Origin: CAYNHQ01 sp964397255
GTDB lineage: Bacteria > Bdellovibrionota_G > JALEGL01 > DATDPG01
Reading direction: 5' to 3'
DNA: 64,000 bases
Assembly: GCA_964397255.1 (NCBI GenBank)
Contig: CAYNHQ010000001.1
Coordinates: forward strand, 372,001-436,000
Shown here piece by piece: positions 39,890 to 48,487 of this stretch. Below the pieces are notes generated by a model. The model did not search any database. It saw only the letters and a list, made by a program, of their open reading frames with translations, and was not told the DNA's origin. Each line of letters starts with the position of its first letter. The first letter of the stretch is position 1. Both the position numbers and the translations under genes were made by a program.

Positions 39890-40249
39890 TCAGCGAGGAG
39901 AGATGAATAGTTGTTGGCAAAGCACATACCCAACGATGAGGCCCGCGAGAATGGTACCGCATACGACACCGAATCGAGCCAAATGTTGGCCGATGCCGAT
40001 ATCACCCGTAGGAAGGGGGTCCATTTTGACCGGCGGAGCAGATTTCGGGGCGGAATCGGCGACACGCGGTACAGGTTGGGGAGGGGCGGGCGGAGCGGGT
40101 TCACTCGTCTCCGACGGAGTTTCATAGGTAGCCACAAATTCATGTCCACACTTTGCGCAGCGCACGCGAGTGCCCGGTTTCACCTTTTGCGGATCAATCC
40201 GAAAACGGGAAGGGCAATTTTCGCACTGAATCACGATCATGGATGTCAT
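39890..40249 (-). CDS. MJ0042-type zinc-ribbon membrane protein
   Basis: A 119-aa protein with an N-terminal MJ0042 zinc finger: cysteines in IQCENCPSRFRID and VRCAKCGHEF. A Pro/Ser/Glu-rich linker and one membrane segment follow (LARFGVVCGTILAGLIVGYV). Such proteins sit in the inner membrane with the finger inside; their function is not known. I chose the ATG at 40249, with GAAGGT five bases upstream; a longer frame to 40276 lacks support. It diverges from the next plus-strand gene, with only 55 bp between starts. Confidence 0.8.
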   Translation of the reverse strand: MTSMIVIQCENCPSRFRIDPQKVKPGTRVRCAKCGHEFVATYETPSETSEPAPPAPPQPVPRVADSAPKSAPPVKMDPLPTGDIGIGQHLARFGVVCGTILAGLIVGYVLCQQLFISPR

Positions 40250-40304
40250 CTTACCTTCTTGCGTGTCGCTTGACACCGTTTCCAGCTCTTCCTACGTTGT
40301 CAGG

Positions 40305-41006
40305 ATGCGATGGTCTCTTTTCCTTCTTATCGTGGCAACGTCGGTTTCAGCACTTACGTCTCAAAGCGATAGCGAACTCTCCAAAGAGCAGCTTTTTCAA
40401 AGCACGAAACGTTTCTTGCTTTCCAAGTTGGGAGGAGGAAATGGATGCTCGAACGACGCGATTGAATTGGAAGATGCATCCGCGGGACTTCTCCGATTTA
40501 CATTTCGAGACGGGACTTTTGTGGAAAAAAAGGCCTCTATCGAGATTATTGAACTCAACTCAGGTACTTCGAAAATTCGCGTCATCCTTCCTTCGGATTT
40601 TTCCGGTCGTAGCCAGATGCTGATGGAAAAACTCCTGCACTTTGCGACCGACGAGGTATCGGGAAAGGATGGACGTGTGTTTTCATATAGAGCACCCTTG
40701 GTTTTCAGCAGCGTCAAGCGATTCGTTCTTAATCAACAGGTGCGTTCGGGCGAGAAGAAAGAAGACGTGGTTACATGCTCAAACGAAGAAGCCGGCTATT
40801 TTCGATTTCTTTATCGCGACGAAGTCTCTCGAGATCCAAATGCCTCTGTTCAGGTGATTCCTTTGACCGACCGGAGCAGCAAATTAACGATTACGATGCC
40901 TGCCGTATCCAGCGGCAGAAAAATCATGTTCGACGAGAAGCTAATGAAAGCGATTCGTAATGATCTAGGCGCGGGAGAGACCGACTCCACCGAGACAAAG
41001 GAATGA
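40305..41006 (+). CDS. Exported protein with internal duplication
   Basis: A 233-aa protein with a signal peptide (MRWSLFLLIVATSVSALTSQ). The mature part is two copies of a module of about 85 residues: 31-115 (QSTKRFLLSKL, LLRFTFRDG, IIELNSGTSKIRVILP, SGRSQMLMEKL) and 134-220 (SSVKRFVLNQQ, YFRFLYRDE, VIPLTDRSSKLTITMP, SSGRKIMFDEKL). Each copy has one cysteine near its start (C48, C158). I do not recognise a family. It is the first gene of an operon, overlapping the flippase-like gene by 4 bp (ATGA). Confidence 0.72.
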   Translation: MRWSLFLLIVATSVSALTSQSDSELSKEQLFQSTKRFLLSKLGGGNGCSNDAIELEDASAGLLRFTFRDGTFVEKKASIEIIELNSGTSKIRVILPSDFSGRSQMLMEKLLHFATDEVSGKDGRVFSYRAPLVFSSVKRFVLNQQVRSGEKKEDVVTCSNEEAGYFRFLYRDEVSRDPNASVQVIPLTDRSSKLTITMPAVSSGRKIMFDEKLMKAIRNDLGAGETDSTETKE

Positions 41007-42025
41007 AGAGAAAAATTATCCTTAGTGTTCTGGTGGCGGGAGTCTGCCTATGGCTCGTCCTGCGAAACATCAATTGGCGTCAAGTGGGAGAAGCATTGGA
41101 GGCCGTTTCTTATCTTCCGCTATTAGGAGCTCCGGCCATGCTTGTTCTATCCCTTTGGTTCCGGGCGCGAAGGTGGGATGTTCTCCTTCGTCCCATTCGG
41201 AAAATCGGCATGGGGGAATTGTTTTCCATTAACGCCGTTGGGTTTCTTGCGATCAACGCCCTCCCTCTTCGGCTTGGGGAAATGTCTCGTCCGATTCTTT
41301 TTAAGCAAAGGCATCAAATTCCGATATCGACGGGACTTGCCGCGGTGGCTGTGGAGCGTGTGTTTGATGGTTTGGTGACGGTGATGGCTCTATATGTGGG
41401 AATTCTGGCGGCCCCCGAAGGGTTTGGAGAAATGCCTTCGTTGGGGATCAATCTCCGAACGATGATGCTCATTACCCTTGGAATTTACGGCCCCATTCTT
41501 CTTTTTTTTATTCTAGCGGTCACCCGACGCGATCAGGCGTTGGCCATCGTTTTCTTTCTCGTTCGTGCGCTGCCAAGACATCACCGAGATCGGGTTTCAC
41601 ATATGGCGGACAATTTTTTCGAAGGTCTCAAATCCCTGCCCGACCTTAAGAGCTTCGCATGGATTCTGGTTGAATCCCTATGGGTATGGCTTGCCGTTGC
41701 GATGAGTTATGCTTTTGCTATTCAAGCCTTTCACCTTCATATTCCATGGTCCGCGGCGTTTACAATCCTAGGTGTAGCAGCCGTGGGAGTGATGATCCCA
41801 TCGCCACCCGGATTTGTGGGAACCTTTCAACTTTTTGTTATGGCGAGCCTTGCCCTTTACGGTGTGCCGAAATCCACGGCGCTAGCGTATTCGATCGTGA
41901 TTCACGCCATAAATCTTGGCCAGGTGCTACTTCTTGGTCTTTTGTGTGCACCGAAAGTCTCCACAAAGGTTGGAACACTGATTTCAGACGCAATGGAATC
42001 ATCAAAATCCAGTTCTTCTTCGTGA
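41003..42025 (+). CDS. Flippase-like / LPG synthase TM-domain protein
   Basis: A 340-aa membrane protein of the PF03706 family (flippase-like domain, UPF0104), with about eight hydrophobic segments. Family marks are ARRWDVLLRPI, FLAINALPLRLGEMSRPIL, AAVAVERVFDGL, and GVMIPSPPGFVGTFQLFV near the end. Relatives add lysine to phosphatidylglycerol or move lipid-linked sugars; no tRNA-using domain is attached here, so a flippase-like role is more likely. It shares ATGA with the upstream gene and GTGA with the downstream gene. Confidence 0.9.
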   Translation: MKRKIILSVLVAGVCLWLVLRNINWRQVGEALEAVSYLPLLGAPAMLVLSLWFRARRWDVLLRPIRKIGMGELFSINAVGFLAINALPLRLGEMSRPILFKQRHQIPISTGLAAVAVERVFDGLVTVMALYVGILAAPEGFGEMPSLGINLRTMMLITLGIYGPILLFFILAVTRRDQALAIVFFLVRALPRHHRDRVSHMADNFFEGLKSLPDLKSFAWILVESLWVWLAVAMSYAFAIQAFHLHIPWSAAFTILGVAAVGVMIPSPPGFVGTFQLFVMASLALYGVPKSTALAYSIVIHAINLGQVLLLGLLCAPKVSTKVGTLISDAMESSKSSSSS

Positions 42026-43239
42026 TCCCTGCATTTCGTTTGGAGCGACGTTTATTTGAGGCTTGGCGAAAACGCTATGGAGTGAGTTCACTTTCATCAT
42101 ACGAAAGGCGATCGAGAGCGAATGTCTCCTGTCGGATACAAAAAACCACTCTCGCGACCATTACTGAAAAAACTCGAAAATCTAGTGTCATCTTGTTTGG
42201 AGACGATCGGTGGGTGGACGAAGATCGAATCCTGATCAATCAAATCCTTCGGAGAAGTGGCGTTCACCGTGCGAATGCTATTTTTCTTACCGATCGCTCT
42301 CGGGAAAAAAATGAGAATTGGCCGACGGCGAATTTGCCGGTTCGAAGAATTCGCGCCTCGGGCTCTTTATCAATGATGGATCGAAGGCTCGTCAAAACAG
42401 TTCATCAAGAATGGAGTCGGGGGAAGCGAGTGGTGATTTGGACCGGAGCGTTGCGTGCCACGCCCATCATGATTCCACGCCTTCTTAAATCTCTAGGGAT
42501 TTCATTTACGTCGATTCTTCTCGAATCACCCGAGGCGCGTTGGAAAAACCCTCATATATGGGAATGGGGACGATTCTCGAGCGACCAATTTGTCTATTTG
42601 GGGCGATCCCCCCTGTTGGGTGTGGAGCGTTTTCGAAGCCGCGTAGAAGAGGGGACTTCTTTTTCTCTTGTGGAGCTTACAAACGAATTTAAAAAACGTG
42701 TGACGTTGATCTCACGCCTTTTCCATGGGCAGAAAGTGCCCGCCCCCAGGCTCATTCTTCACCCATTCGACCGGAAAATGTTGGAGAAGTTATGTACCTT
42801 CCCCATGCGGCCCACGGTTCGGCGCTTCATTCAAGATCGGATGATTCGTGGAGAGAGCGCCGTTTTGCCTATGGAGAGAATTGTTCTTCTTTCGACGCTC
42901 GATCTTTCTCATCTTTCAGAAGAGTCGGCTCACTATGCCCGACTTGCTCCTCATCCCGTCACATCCATGGGATCCCTTCAGGCCACAGTGGAAGAAGCCT
43001 TTGGGTTTTTGGGTAGTCTTTGCGACAACCCGAATCGAAAAATCCCATCGCGACGCAAGGCAAGAACTCCCTGGGAAAAAATTCATTCCGTGGGATATCA
43101 CCTGGGAGAAAAACTAGGGGCGAAATTTAGAAACTCTGTTTCAGTTCGTCGGAGGATTCGGAAGCTCTGGCGATTCGTTCCGAGAAATGAAATAGAAGCT
43201 CTTTGGGTCTTTAGTGAATTGACAAAACTCACGCGCTAG
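42022..43239 (+). CDS. Large hypothetical cytoplasmic protein
   Basis: I do not recognise this 405-aa protein. It is Arg-rich, with no signal peptide or membrane segment. Noticeable stretches are SSVILFGDDRWVDEDRILIN, RVVIWTGALRATPIMIPRLL and APHPVTSMGSLQATVEEAFG, which look like an alpha/beta core with a helical C-terminus. The start is the GTG at 42022, which overlaps the flippase stop as GTGA. A longer frame to 41680 lies inside the flippase gene and is a shadow. It may supply or modify the flippase substrate, but nothing in the sequence shows this. Confidence 0.7.
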   Translation: MIPAFRLERRLFEAWRKRYGVSSLSSYERRSRANVSCRIQKTTLATITEKTRKSSVILFGDDRWVDEDRILINQILRRSGVHRANAIFLTDRSREKNENWPTANLPVRRIRASGSLSMMDRRLVKTVHQEWSRGKRVVIWTGALRATPIMIPRLLKSLGISFTSILLESPEARWKNPHIWEWGRFSSDQFVYLGRSPLLGVERFRSRVEEGTSFSLVELTNEFKKRVTLISRLFHGQKVPAPRLILHPFDRKMLEKLCTFPMRPTVRRFIQDRMIRGESAVLPMERIVLLSTLDLSHLSEESAHYARLAPHPVTSMGSLQATVEEAFGFLGSLCDNPNRKIPSRRKARTPWEKIHSVGYHLGEKLGAKFRNSVSVRRRIRKLWRFVPRNEIEALWVFSELTKLTR

Positions 43240-43655
43240 TTGTCGAGGGCGCCTTTGGCAATCCATTCCCGAATCGCATCAATTTGATCCTGTGGTAATC
43301 CTGAGGAACCTTGAGGCATCAGAACTCCCTCACCTGCACCGGGGCCTTCCAATTTTTGGACTAGAAAACTGTTGTCAGGATCTCCTGGAACAACGCGTAA
43401 TTTTCCCGCGGCAGCCGCTGCCGTGTTGCTTGCCGCCACATTGACCAAATTCGCCCTTGATTTTCCTTCGGTGAGAACCAAATTCCCTTGTGCGGTAGAG
43501 GCACTATGGCAGGAAGAAAGGGCGCAAGAAGGAGTAAAGATATTGGCCTGAATACTGGAAAGTTTGGGTTTAGTCGGAACAGGGCTGTCACCCCCTCCGC
43601 AACTTAGGAGGGATATGATTGAGAATCCGAAGAAAAATAAAATGATTTTCAACAT
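43236..43655 (-). CDS. Cytochrome-c-like lipoprotein with CxxxCH
   Basis: A 139-aa lipoprotein (signal MLKIILFFFGFSIISLLSC). The mature part has a haem-binding-type motif CALSSCH, a CxxxCH variant of CxxCH. It then follows the pattern of planctomycete-type cytochrome C domains: LVLTEGKSRANLV, VVPGDPDNSFLVQKLEG, LMPQGSSGLP with a candidate axial Met, and IREWIAKGALDN. The ATG at 43655 starts a clean lipobox signal. It diverges from the next membrane gene with overlapping start regions, and converges on the upstream gene with 4 bp overlap. The extra residue in the haem motif leaves haem binding open. Confidence 0.72.
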   Translation of the reverse strand: MLKIILFFFGFSIISLLSCGGGDSPVPTKPKLSSIQANIFTPSCALSSCHSASTAQGNLVLTEGKSRANLVNVAASNTAAAAAGKLRVVPGDPDNSFLVQKLEGPGAGEGVLMPQGSSGLPQDQIDAIREWIAKGALDN

Positions 43656-43683
43656 GAAAGAATTCTCTACCCTACATCCCAAT

Positions 43684-45303
43684 ATGCAAATTAAAGGCTT
43701 CACCGACTACCGCCTTCTTTTTGTCACATCACTGGCGATTTTGTTGATCTCCTTTTCTCCCGACATTTGGGCGATCTTGAGGAAGGAAGGTCTCATCTAT
43801 ACGGGGATTCACAGCTTTTCGCGTATGGATCCGGCCGTCTATTATTCATTCATTGAGCAGGTCCACGACGGCCATTTTTCAGTGAAAAATTTATTTACGA
43901 TGGAACCACAGGGTTCCATGATTTATCTATTCTGGGTGGTCGTTGGAGTGTTTGCCACTCTTATCGACCAAAGCCCGCCGATTGCCTATCATCTCATCCG
44001 CTTACTATTGATACCAATATTTCTTTTCGCACTTTGGAAATTTATTGCGGAATTCGGAGCAAAGGAAAATCGCTCCTATCGATTCGGCGCCTTTCTCTTC
44101 ATGTTATTCGGCTCCGGTTTGGGAGGATGGGCCATTACGTTATTTCCTCAGTTTTATTCGTCTTCGGTTACTCCCGAAAACCCCCGTTTTCTTCCCTTTC
44201 TCGATCTATGGGTGGCCGATTCGCAAAATTTTATCGCATTTCTTTCGTATCCACACATCATCGCTTCGATTCTTTTGTATTTTGTGACGCTTCGCGGATT
44301 TTTAAGGAGCATAGAATTCAAAAAGCGGCTTGAGGCATGGGGGGCGGGCCTCATCGGCGGCGTGCTCGTGCTCATTCATCCCTATCATCTTGCCACGTTG
44401 ATGACGGTTTCTCTCTTGTACGTTCTTGTCTCCGCGCTTCGACACCCGGGAGGGCGTTGGGTGAAAGTCAAGCAATGGGTTCGTTTTTCTCTTCCAATTT
44501 TGTGCGCATCTTCCTACTGGTTTGTGTTAATGGGCAGTGACCCCTATCTTGAGGCGCGGGCGCTTCAAAATCTCTGCCTCTCTCCCTACTTTTGGATCCT
44601 TTTGATTTCCTACGGCGCGCTTCTCCCGTTTGCCTTCTTCGGAATTTGGAAGAGATATCGGAAGAAACCCATCGATGAAAAGAACCTTTTTCTTTTAGTT
44701 TGGTTCTTTGCTCAGCCGCTTCTTTTCTATCTTCCGGTCGAATTTCAACGAAGGTTTATCGAAGGATGGCAAATTCCTCTCAATTGGTTTGCCTTTGTCG
44801 GGATCAGCGAATTATGGAAAAAAATGAAGCCTCCCAAATTCGCGCAAGCGATTGCTCGGCCGATTTATATCATTTCAATACTGGCTTTGTTCGAGCTATC
44901 GCCGATTCGTGCTTGGCTTCACGAATTCACCTATCTCAACAATCGGCAAATACCGGCATACATTTCTTCCGAACTGCGCGAGGTAATGACTGTCATCCGT
45001 GAGCGTGCCGAAGATGGGGAAGGAGTCCTTGCTCGTCCGGAAGTCGCAAATTTGATCCCGGGTTTCACGGGCCGACAAGTGTTTCTCGGACACCCCATGG
45101 AGACTCTGGCCTTCGCGGAGAAAAAAGAGGAACTTCGCGCATTATTCGAGGGTAAATTTCCTCCCGGATCCGAAGAGGAGTTTTTCGATGAAAATCACAT
45201 TGTATATGCGCTTCTGGAAACTCCGCTGCCCCATGCCTTTTTGAACTGGCAAGTCATTTGGAAGGGCCCGGCCTACGAACTTCTTCGAATCAGGGGGCGA
45301 TGA
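43684..45303 (+). CDS. Polytopic membrane protein, possibly glycosyltransferase-like
   Basis: A large membrane protein of about 539 aa with ten or more hydrophobic segments and a soluble C-terminal part. The first loop after segment 1 contains SFSRMDPAVYYSFIEQVHDG, a position and charge pattern like GT-C glycosyltransferases and their DUF2298/YYY-type relatives. Later segments include FLSYPHIIASILLYFVTLRG and LVLIHPYHLATLMTVSLLY. It could use a lipid-linked sugar, but the catalytic site cannot be fixed. The start is uncertain: ATG 43684 is used, ATG 43654 is possible. It converges with lapB, overlapping 14 bp. Confidence 0.7.
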   Translation: MQIKGFTDYRLLFVTSLAILLISFSPDIWAILRKEGLIYTGIHSFSRMDPAVYYSFIEQVHDGHFSVKNLFTMEPQGSMIYLFWVVVGVFATLIDQSPPIAYHLIRLLLIPIFLFALWKFIAEFGAKENRSYRFGAFLFMLFGSGLGGWAITLFPQFYSSSVTPENPRFLPFLDLWVADSQNFIAFLSYPHIIASILLYFVTLRGFLRSIEFKKRLEAWGAGLIGGVLVLIHPYHLATLMTVSLLYVLVSALRHPGGRWVKVKQWVRFSLPILCASSYWFVLMGSDPYLEARALQNLCLSPYFWILLISYGALLPFAFFGIWKRYRKKPIDEKNLFLLVWFFAQPLLFYLPVEFQRRFIEGWQIPLNWFAFVGISELWKKMKPPKFAQAIARPIYIISILALFELSPIRAWLHEFTYLNNRQIPAYISSELREVMTVIRERAEDGEGVLARPEVANLIPGFTGRQVFLGHPMETLAFAEKKEELRALFEGKFPPGSEEEFFDENHIVYALLETPLPHAFLNWQVIWKGPAYELLRIRGR

Positions 45304-46408
45304 GTTCGTAGCGAATGTCGAAAACTCCCCACGTTCCACAATTTTCGCAATGCCAGGTGAGAGGAACATAGCGCTGTCGGCAGTTGGGGCAAATAAATCG
45401 ACGAGAACGTTTAAAGAGCGAAAAAAAAGTGTGCGCCTCATGAGCCAGAGAGGCGAGATTGTCTTTTTCAGCCAGAAGCTCGAGCCGATCACGTACCGCA
45501 TTGACATAGAGGGGATTTAGATCAATTGATTTTCGAAACATCTCAAGCGCTTCTTCACGCTTTTTTTTCTTTCGAAGATGTCGGCCGAGGGAATGGTAAA
45601 GATAGAAATTTTCCGGTTGAGCACGAATCGCATCGCGCAATGTTTTTTCGTAAGCGGGAAAGGTGTTCATCCTGTAATGGGCATCTTCAAGTTTTCGAAG
45701 GGCTAAAAAACTGTGGGTGGGCCAGCGTCGGAGATAATTCCGCAGAGTTTCGATGGCTTTCACGTAGCGACCCGCCTCAATGAAAATATCGGCCAAGACC
45801 AGAAGGGCGTAGGGCGAATCGGGATGGGTTTTTAACGCGCGATCGACCGCCCGGCGAGCACGAGCGAATTCCTTTTTTACCACCCAGCGCGACCCGATTT
45901 CGGAGTAAACGAAAGCCAAATGCTTTTCTTCCGGGCGCCCCAATTTGCGAAGCCGTTGGATCCACTCGACGGCTTCATCGAATTTCTCATTCATCTCGTG
46001 AATTCGGACGAGCCCTTCGAGGGCCGCCACATTTTGTTTTTGTAGGTTGAGAGCTTTCTCAAAATGATCCTGGCCGTTGTCACCCATTCGGGCATCGAAA
46101 AGATCGGAACCGATTTCGACATGCAATACGGTTTCGAGATGTCGTTCGAGTGATGCTTTGGCCAGTAAGCTTTGGTGAAGACGGAGCGCTCGTTTGGGCT
46201 CTCCTTGAATTCGGAAGAGGCGACCCAGAAGAATATACTCTTCCACTGCGTTACGATTCTTTAGGACTTTGGCCGAAAGGAGTTCAATTAGTTCGCGTGT
46301 GTTGCGCAAAAAGCTGGCGCGCACAGCCTCTGTGGCCGCAGAAGGAATCCGATCCCGAAGGGCCACGGGAACGCTTGATAACGTTCTGACCATCGACGAA
46401 GAACTCAT
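45290..46408 (-). CDS. LapB (YciM) TPR protein without a membrane anchor
   Basis: LapB links LPS assembly with LpxC turnover in E. coli. This 372-aa protein has about nine TPR-like helix pairs; ILLGRLFRIQGEPKRALRLH closely fits the LapB segment TLGNLFRSRGEVDRAIRIH. The C-terminal rubredoxin-like zinc ribbon is typical: FICPNCRQRY, then WHCENCGTWGV. The E. coli protein begins with a membrane helix; here the N-terminus (MSSSSMVRTLSSVPVALRDR) is not hydrophobic, and an in-frame stop just before the ATG excludes a longer form. The gene lies 3 bases after lapA on the same strand, as in E. coli. Confidence 0.9.
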   Translation of the reverse strand: MSSSSMVRTLSSVPVALRDRIPSAATEAVRASFLRNTRELIELLSAKVLKNRNAVEEYILLGRLFRIQGEPKRALRLHQSLLAKASLERHLETVLHVEIGSDLFDARMGDNGQDHFEKALNLQKQNVAALEGLVRIHEMNEKFDEAVEWIQRLRKLGRPEEKHLAFVYSEIGSRWVVKKEFARARRAVDRALKTHPDSPYALLVLADIFIEAGRYVKAIETLRNYLRRWPTHSFLALRKLEDAHYRMNTFPAYEKTLRDAIRAQPENFYLYHSLGRHLRKKKKREEALEMFRKSIDLNPLYVNAVRDRLELLAEKDNLASLAHEAHTFFSLFKRSRRFICPNCRQRYVPLTWHCENCGTWGVFDIRYELIAP

Positions 46409-46411
46409 TGA

Positions 46412-46816
46412 TTAACCTAGATTTTCGCGCTTCAAGGATTTCGGGAGATCGTCAAACGCCCCCTGATCCTCAAGACCCAGATCCGTTTTCTGTGAATCCT
46501 TCTTCTCCGACGTTTGCGGCTCGTCAAAGAGAGGCTGGTTTCTAAGCGCATCGATTTCTCTTTCCAACATTTGACGTTGGTGACGGGCTCGGCGAAGTCG
46601 GGACTGAAGTCGTACGACTTCGACCAATGCAATGAGACTCGTCACCAAAGCTCCCGAAACCGCCGAAAAAAATAATTGAACGCAAAGTGGATAATGGGCT
46701 TCCCAACCAAAAAACTTAACGGTGACGACCTCTGAATTGCTGATTCCAAAAAATACAAGGCTCACCGTAATCACGATCGTGACTATCGCGAGGCTCACCG
46801 TGCGAAACGTATGCAT
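46412..46816 (-). CDS. LapA-domain membrane protein
   Basis: A 134-aa protein of the LapA (DUF1049) family with two membrane segments (FRTVSLAIVTIVITVSLVFF and LCVQLFFSAVSGALVTSLIA) joined by the family's ISNSEVVTVKFFGWEAHYPL loop. A coiled-coil tail (about 65-105) and an acidic end follow. LapA and LapB form a complex in E. coli at the inner membrane. I chose the ATG at 46816, where the first membrane segment begins; a longer frame to 46909 has no support. Since LapB here lacks its own anchor, LapA may be what holds it. Confidence 0.87.
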   Translation of the reverse strand: MHTFRTVSLAIVTIVITVSLVFFGISNSEVVTVKFFGWEAHYPLCVQLFFSAVSGALVTSLIALVEVVRLQSRLRRARHQRQMLEREIDALRNQPLFDEPQTSEKKDSQKTDLGLEDQGAFDDLPKSLKRENLG

Positions 46817-46945
46817 CGCATGGGATCCTACCCGAGGTAACGAAAAAAACGAAGTGACCGACCGAGATTCGGTCATTCTTTGTTCATGGACACAAAGATG
46901 TCCGCACAAATTGGCTTGGCATCAAAGATGCTTCCATGGCCCGGC

Positions 46946-48454
46946 ATGATTTCGCGAGTCCATAGCGCCGCGTTTTCCGGCATTGATCCTTATATTGTGA
47001 CGGTAGAGACTGACGTTCAAAAAGGTCTACCCAAATTCGACATCGTGGGTTTGGCCAAAGGAGCCGTACCAGAAGGTAAAAATAGGATTCTTTCCGCACT
47101 TCGAAGCTCGGGAGTCGAATGGACGACCAGGCGCGTTACTGTCAATTTGGCCCCCGCCGCCGTGCAAAAAGATGGAGCCGCACTGGATCTACCCATTGCC
47201 CTGGGTCTTGCAAGTGCCATCGGATTAATTCCCGAGGGGGCATTGGAAGGCACCCTTGCCCTAGGAGAACTTGCGCTTGATGGCGCAATCCGAACCGTTC
47301 GCGGCACGCTTGCGATTGCCGACCATGCGGCCATGGACCGATGGAAACGACTGATCGTTCCACCATCATGCGCCTCCGAAGCGATGTCGGTTGGCGGCGT
47401 CGAAGTTTTGGCTCCTCTAACTTTTTCTGAACTTCTCTCTCACCTACGTGGAGAGATCACACTCTCTTCTCCTCCCGCCACTCCTTTCCCGCTTGCTTCC
47501 GAAGAAGAACTGGATTGGTCCGATGTCGGGGGCCAGCTTCTTGCCAAGCGTGCCATGGAAATCGCGGCCGCCGGACACCACAACATCCTTCTTTGTGGTC
47601 CCCCGGGCGTCGGAAAAACACTTCTGGCACGTCGACTCCAAAGCGTTCTTCCTCCTCTCCCGCCGATCGCGAAAAGAGAAATCCAACGAATTCAAAGCGC
47701 CGCAGGTGTTGAAGGTCCTTCTCTTGTGGAGGTTCGACCCCCTTTTCGTTCTCCCCATCACAATGCTTCGCTTGCAGGAATGGTGGGAGGAGGTAAGCCT
47801 TTTCGTCCGGGAGAATTTACGCTTGCACATCGAGGAGTTCTCTTTCTCGATGAGCTTCCTGAATTTCGCCGCGATGTGATCGAAGCCATTCGAGAACCAT
47901 TGGAATCTGGTTGGGTCACTCTTTCGCGCGCGGAGGGCGCGTATCGCTTACCGGCGTCATTTTTGTTTGTCGGGGCGATGAATCTCTGCCCGTGTGGGGC
48001 GCTAGGCGACTCAACCAAAATTTGTGTATGCACACCGCATTATCGCGACCGATATCGAACGAAAATTTCAGGGCCCATTCGGGATCGTCTCGACATTATC
48101 GTGGAATTAGCTCGCCCGTCATGGGGAGAAATATGGGTTCATGGAAAAGGGGAAAAAAGCGTCAGTGTGCGAAATCGTGTTTCACAGGCGCGCGAAATTC
48201 AACAGCTTCGATCGGGGGAAATCGCCAACGGCCAGCTTTCACACAATGAAGTTCGAGAAGCAGCCCGACCCGATCGGGAGGGCGAAAAACTCCTCGCACG
48301 AGCGGTGGAGCAGATGGGGCTCTCGGCCAGGGGAATTGATAAGATTCTCCGCGTCGCCCGAACCATTGCCGACATGGAAAAAGCCGAGCCCATCAGCGCG
48401 CCTCATGTCGCCGAGGCTCTTTCCTATCGATCCTCTCAATCGTTTCGACTTTGA
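46946..48454 (+). CDS. ComM/YifB-type Mg-chelatase-like AAA+ protein
   Basis: A 502-aa AAA+ protein of the YifB/ComM family, which in Vibrio helps branch migration during uptake of homologous DNA. It has the N-terminal ChlI domain (RVHSAAFSGIDPYIVTVETD, VTVNLAPAAVQKDGA), Walker A LLCGPPGVGKT, the ChlI core FRSPHHNASLAGMVGGG, Walker B VLFLDELPEF, the PCG motif MNLCPCGALGD with later Cys pair CVCTPHY, and the C-terminal HTH part. I started at the ATG at 46946, which matches the usual beginning of the family; the frame extends upstream. It is divergent from lapA with 129 bp between. Confidence 0.93.
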   Translation: MISRVHSAAFSGIDPYIVTVETDVQKGLPKFDIVGLAKGAVPEGKNRILSALRSSGVEWTTRRVTVNLAPAAVQKDGAALDLPIALGLASAIGLIPEGALEGTLALGELALDGAIRTVRGTLAIADHAAMDRWKRLIVPPSCASEAMSVGGVEVLAPLTFSELLSHLRGEITLSSPPATPFPLASEEELDWSDVGGQLLAKRAMEIAAAGHHNILLCGPPGVGKTLLARRLQSVLPPLPPIAKREIQRIQSAAGVEGPSLVEVRPPFRSPHHNASLAGMVGGGKPFRPGEFTLAHRGVLFLDELPEFRRDVIEAIREPLESGWVTLSRAEGAYRLPASFLFVGAMNLCPCGALGDSTKICVCTPHYRDRYRTKISGPIRDRLDIIVELARPSWGEIWVHGKGEKSVSVRNRVSQAREIQQLRSGEIANGQLSHNEVREAARPDREGEKLLARAVEQMGLSARGIDKILRVARTIADMEKAEPISAPHVAEALSYRSSQSFRL

Positions 48455-48487
48455 CAACCTCCGGCCTGATCTGTTACCCCGGGCACC

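Noticed and set aside
41680..42021. Upstream extension of the 405-aa hypothetical gene
   Set aside because: It lies in another frame within the flippase-like gene; GTG 42022 overlapping the stop explains the start better.
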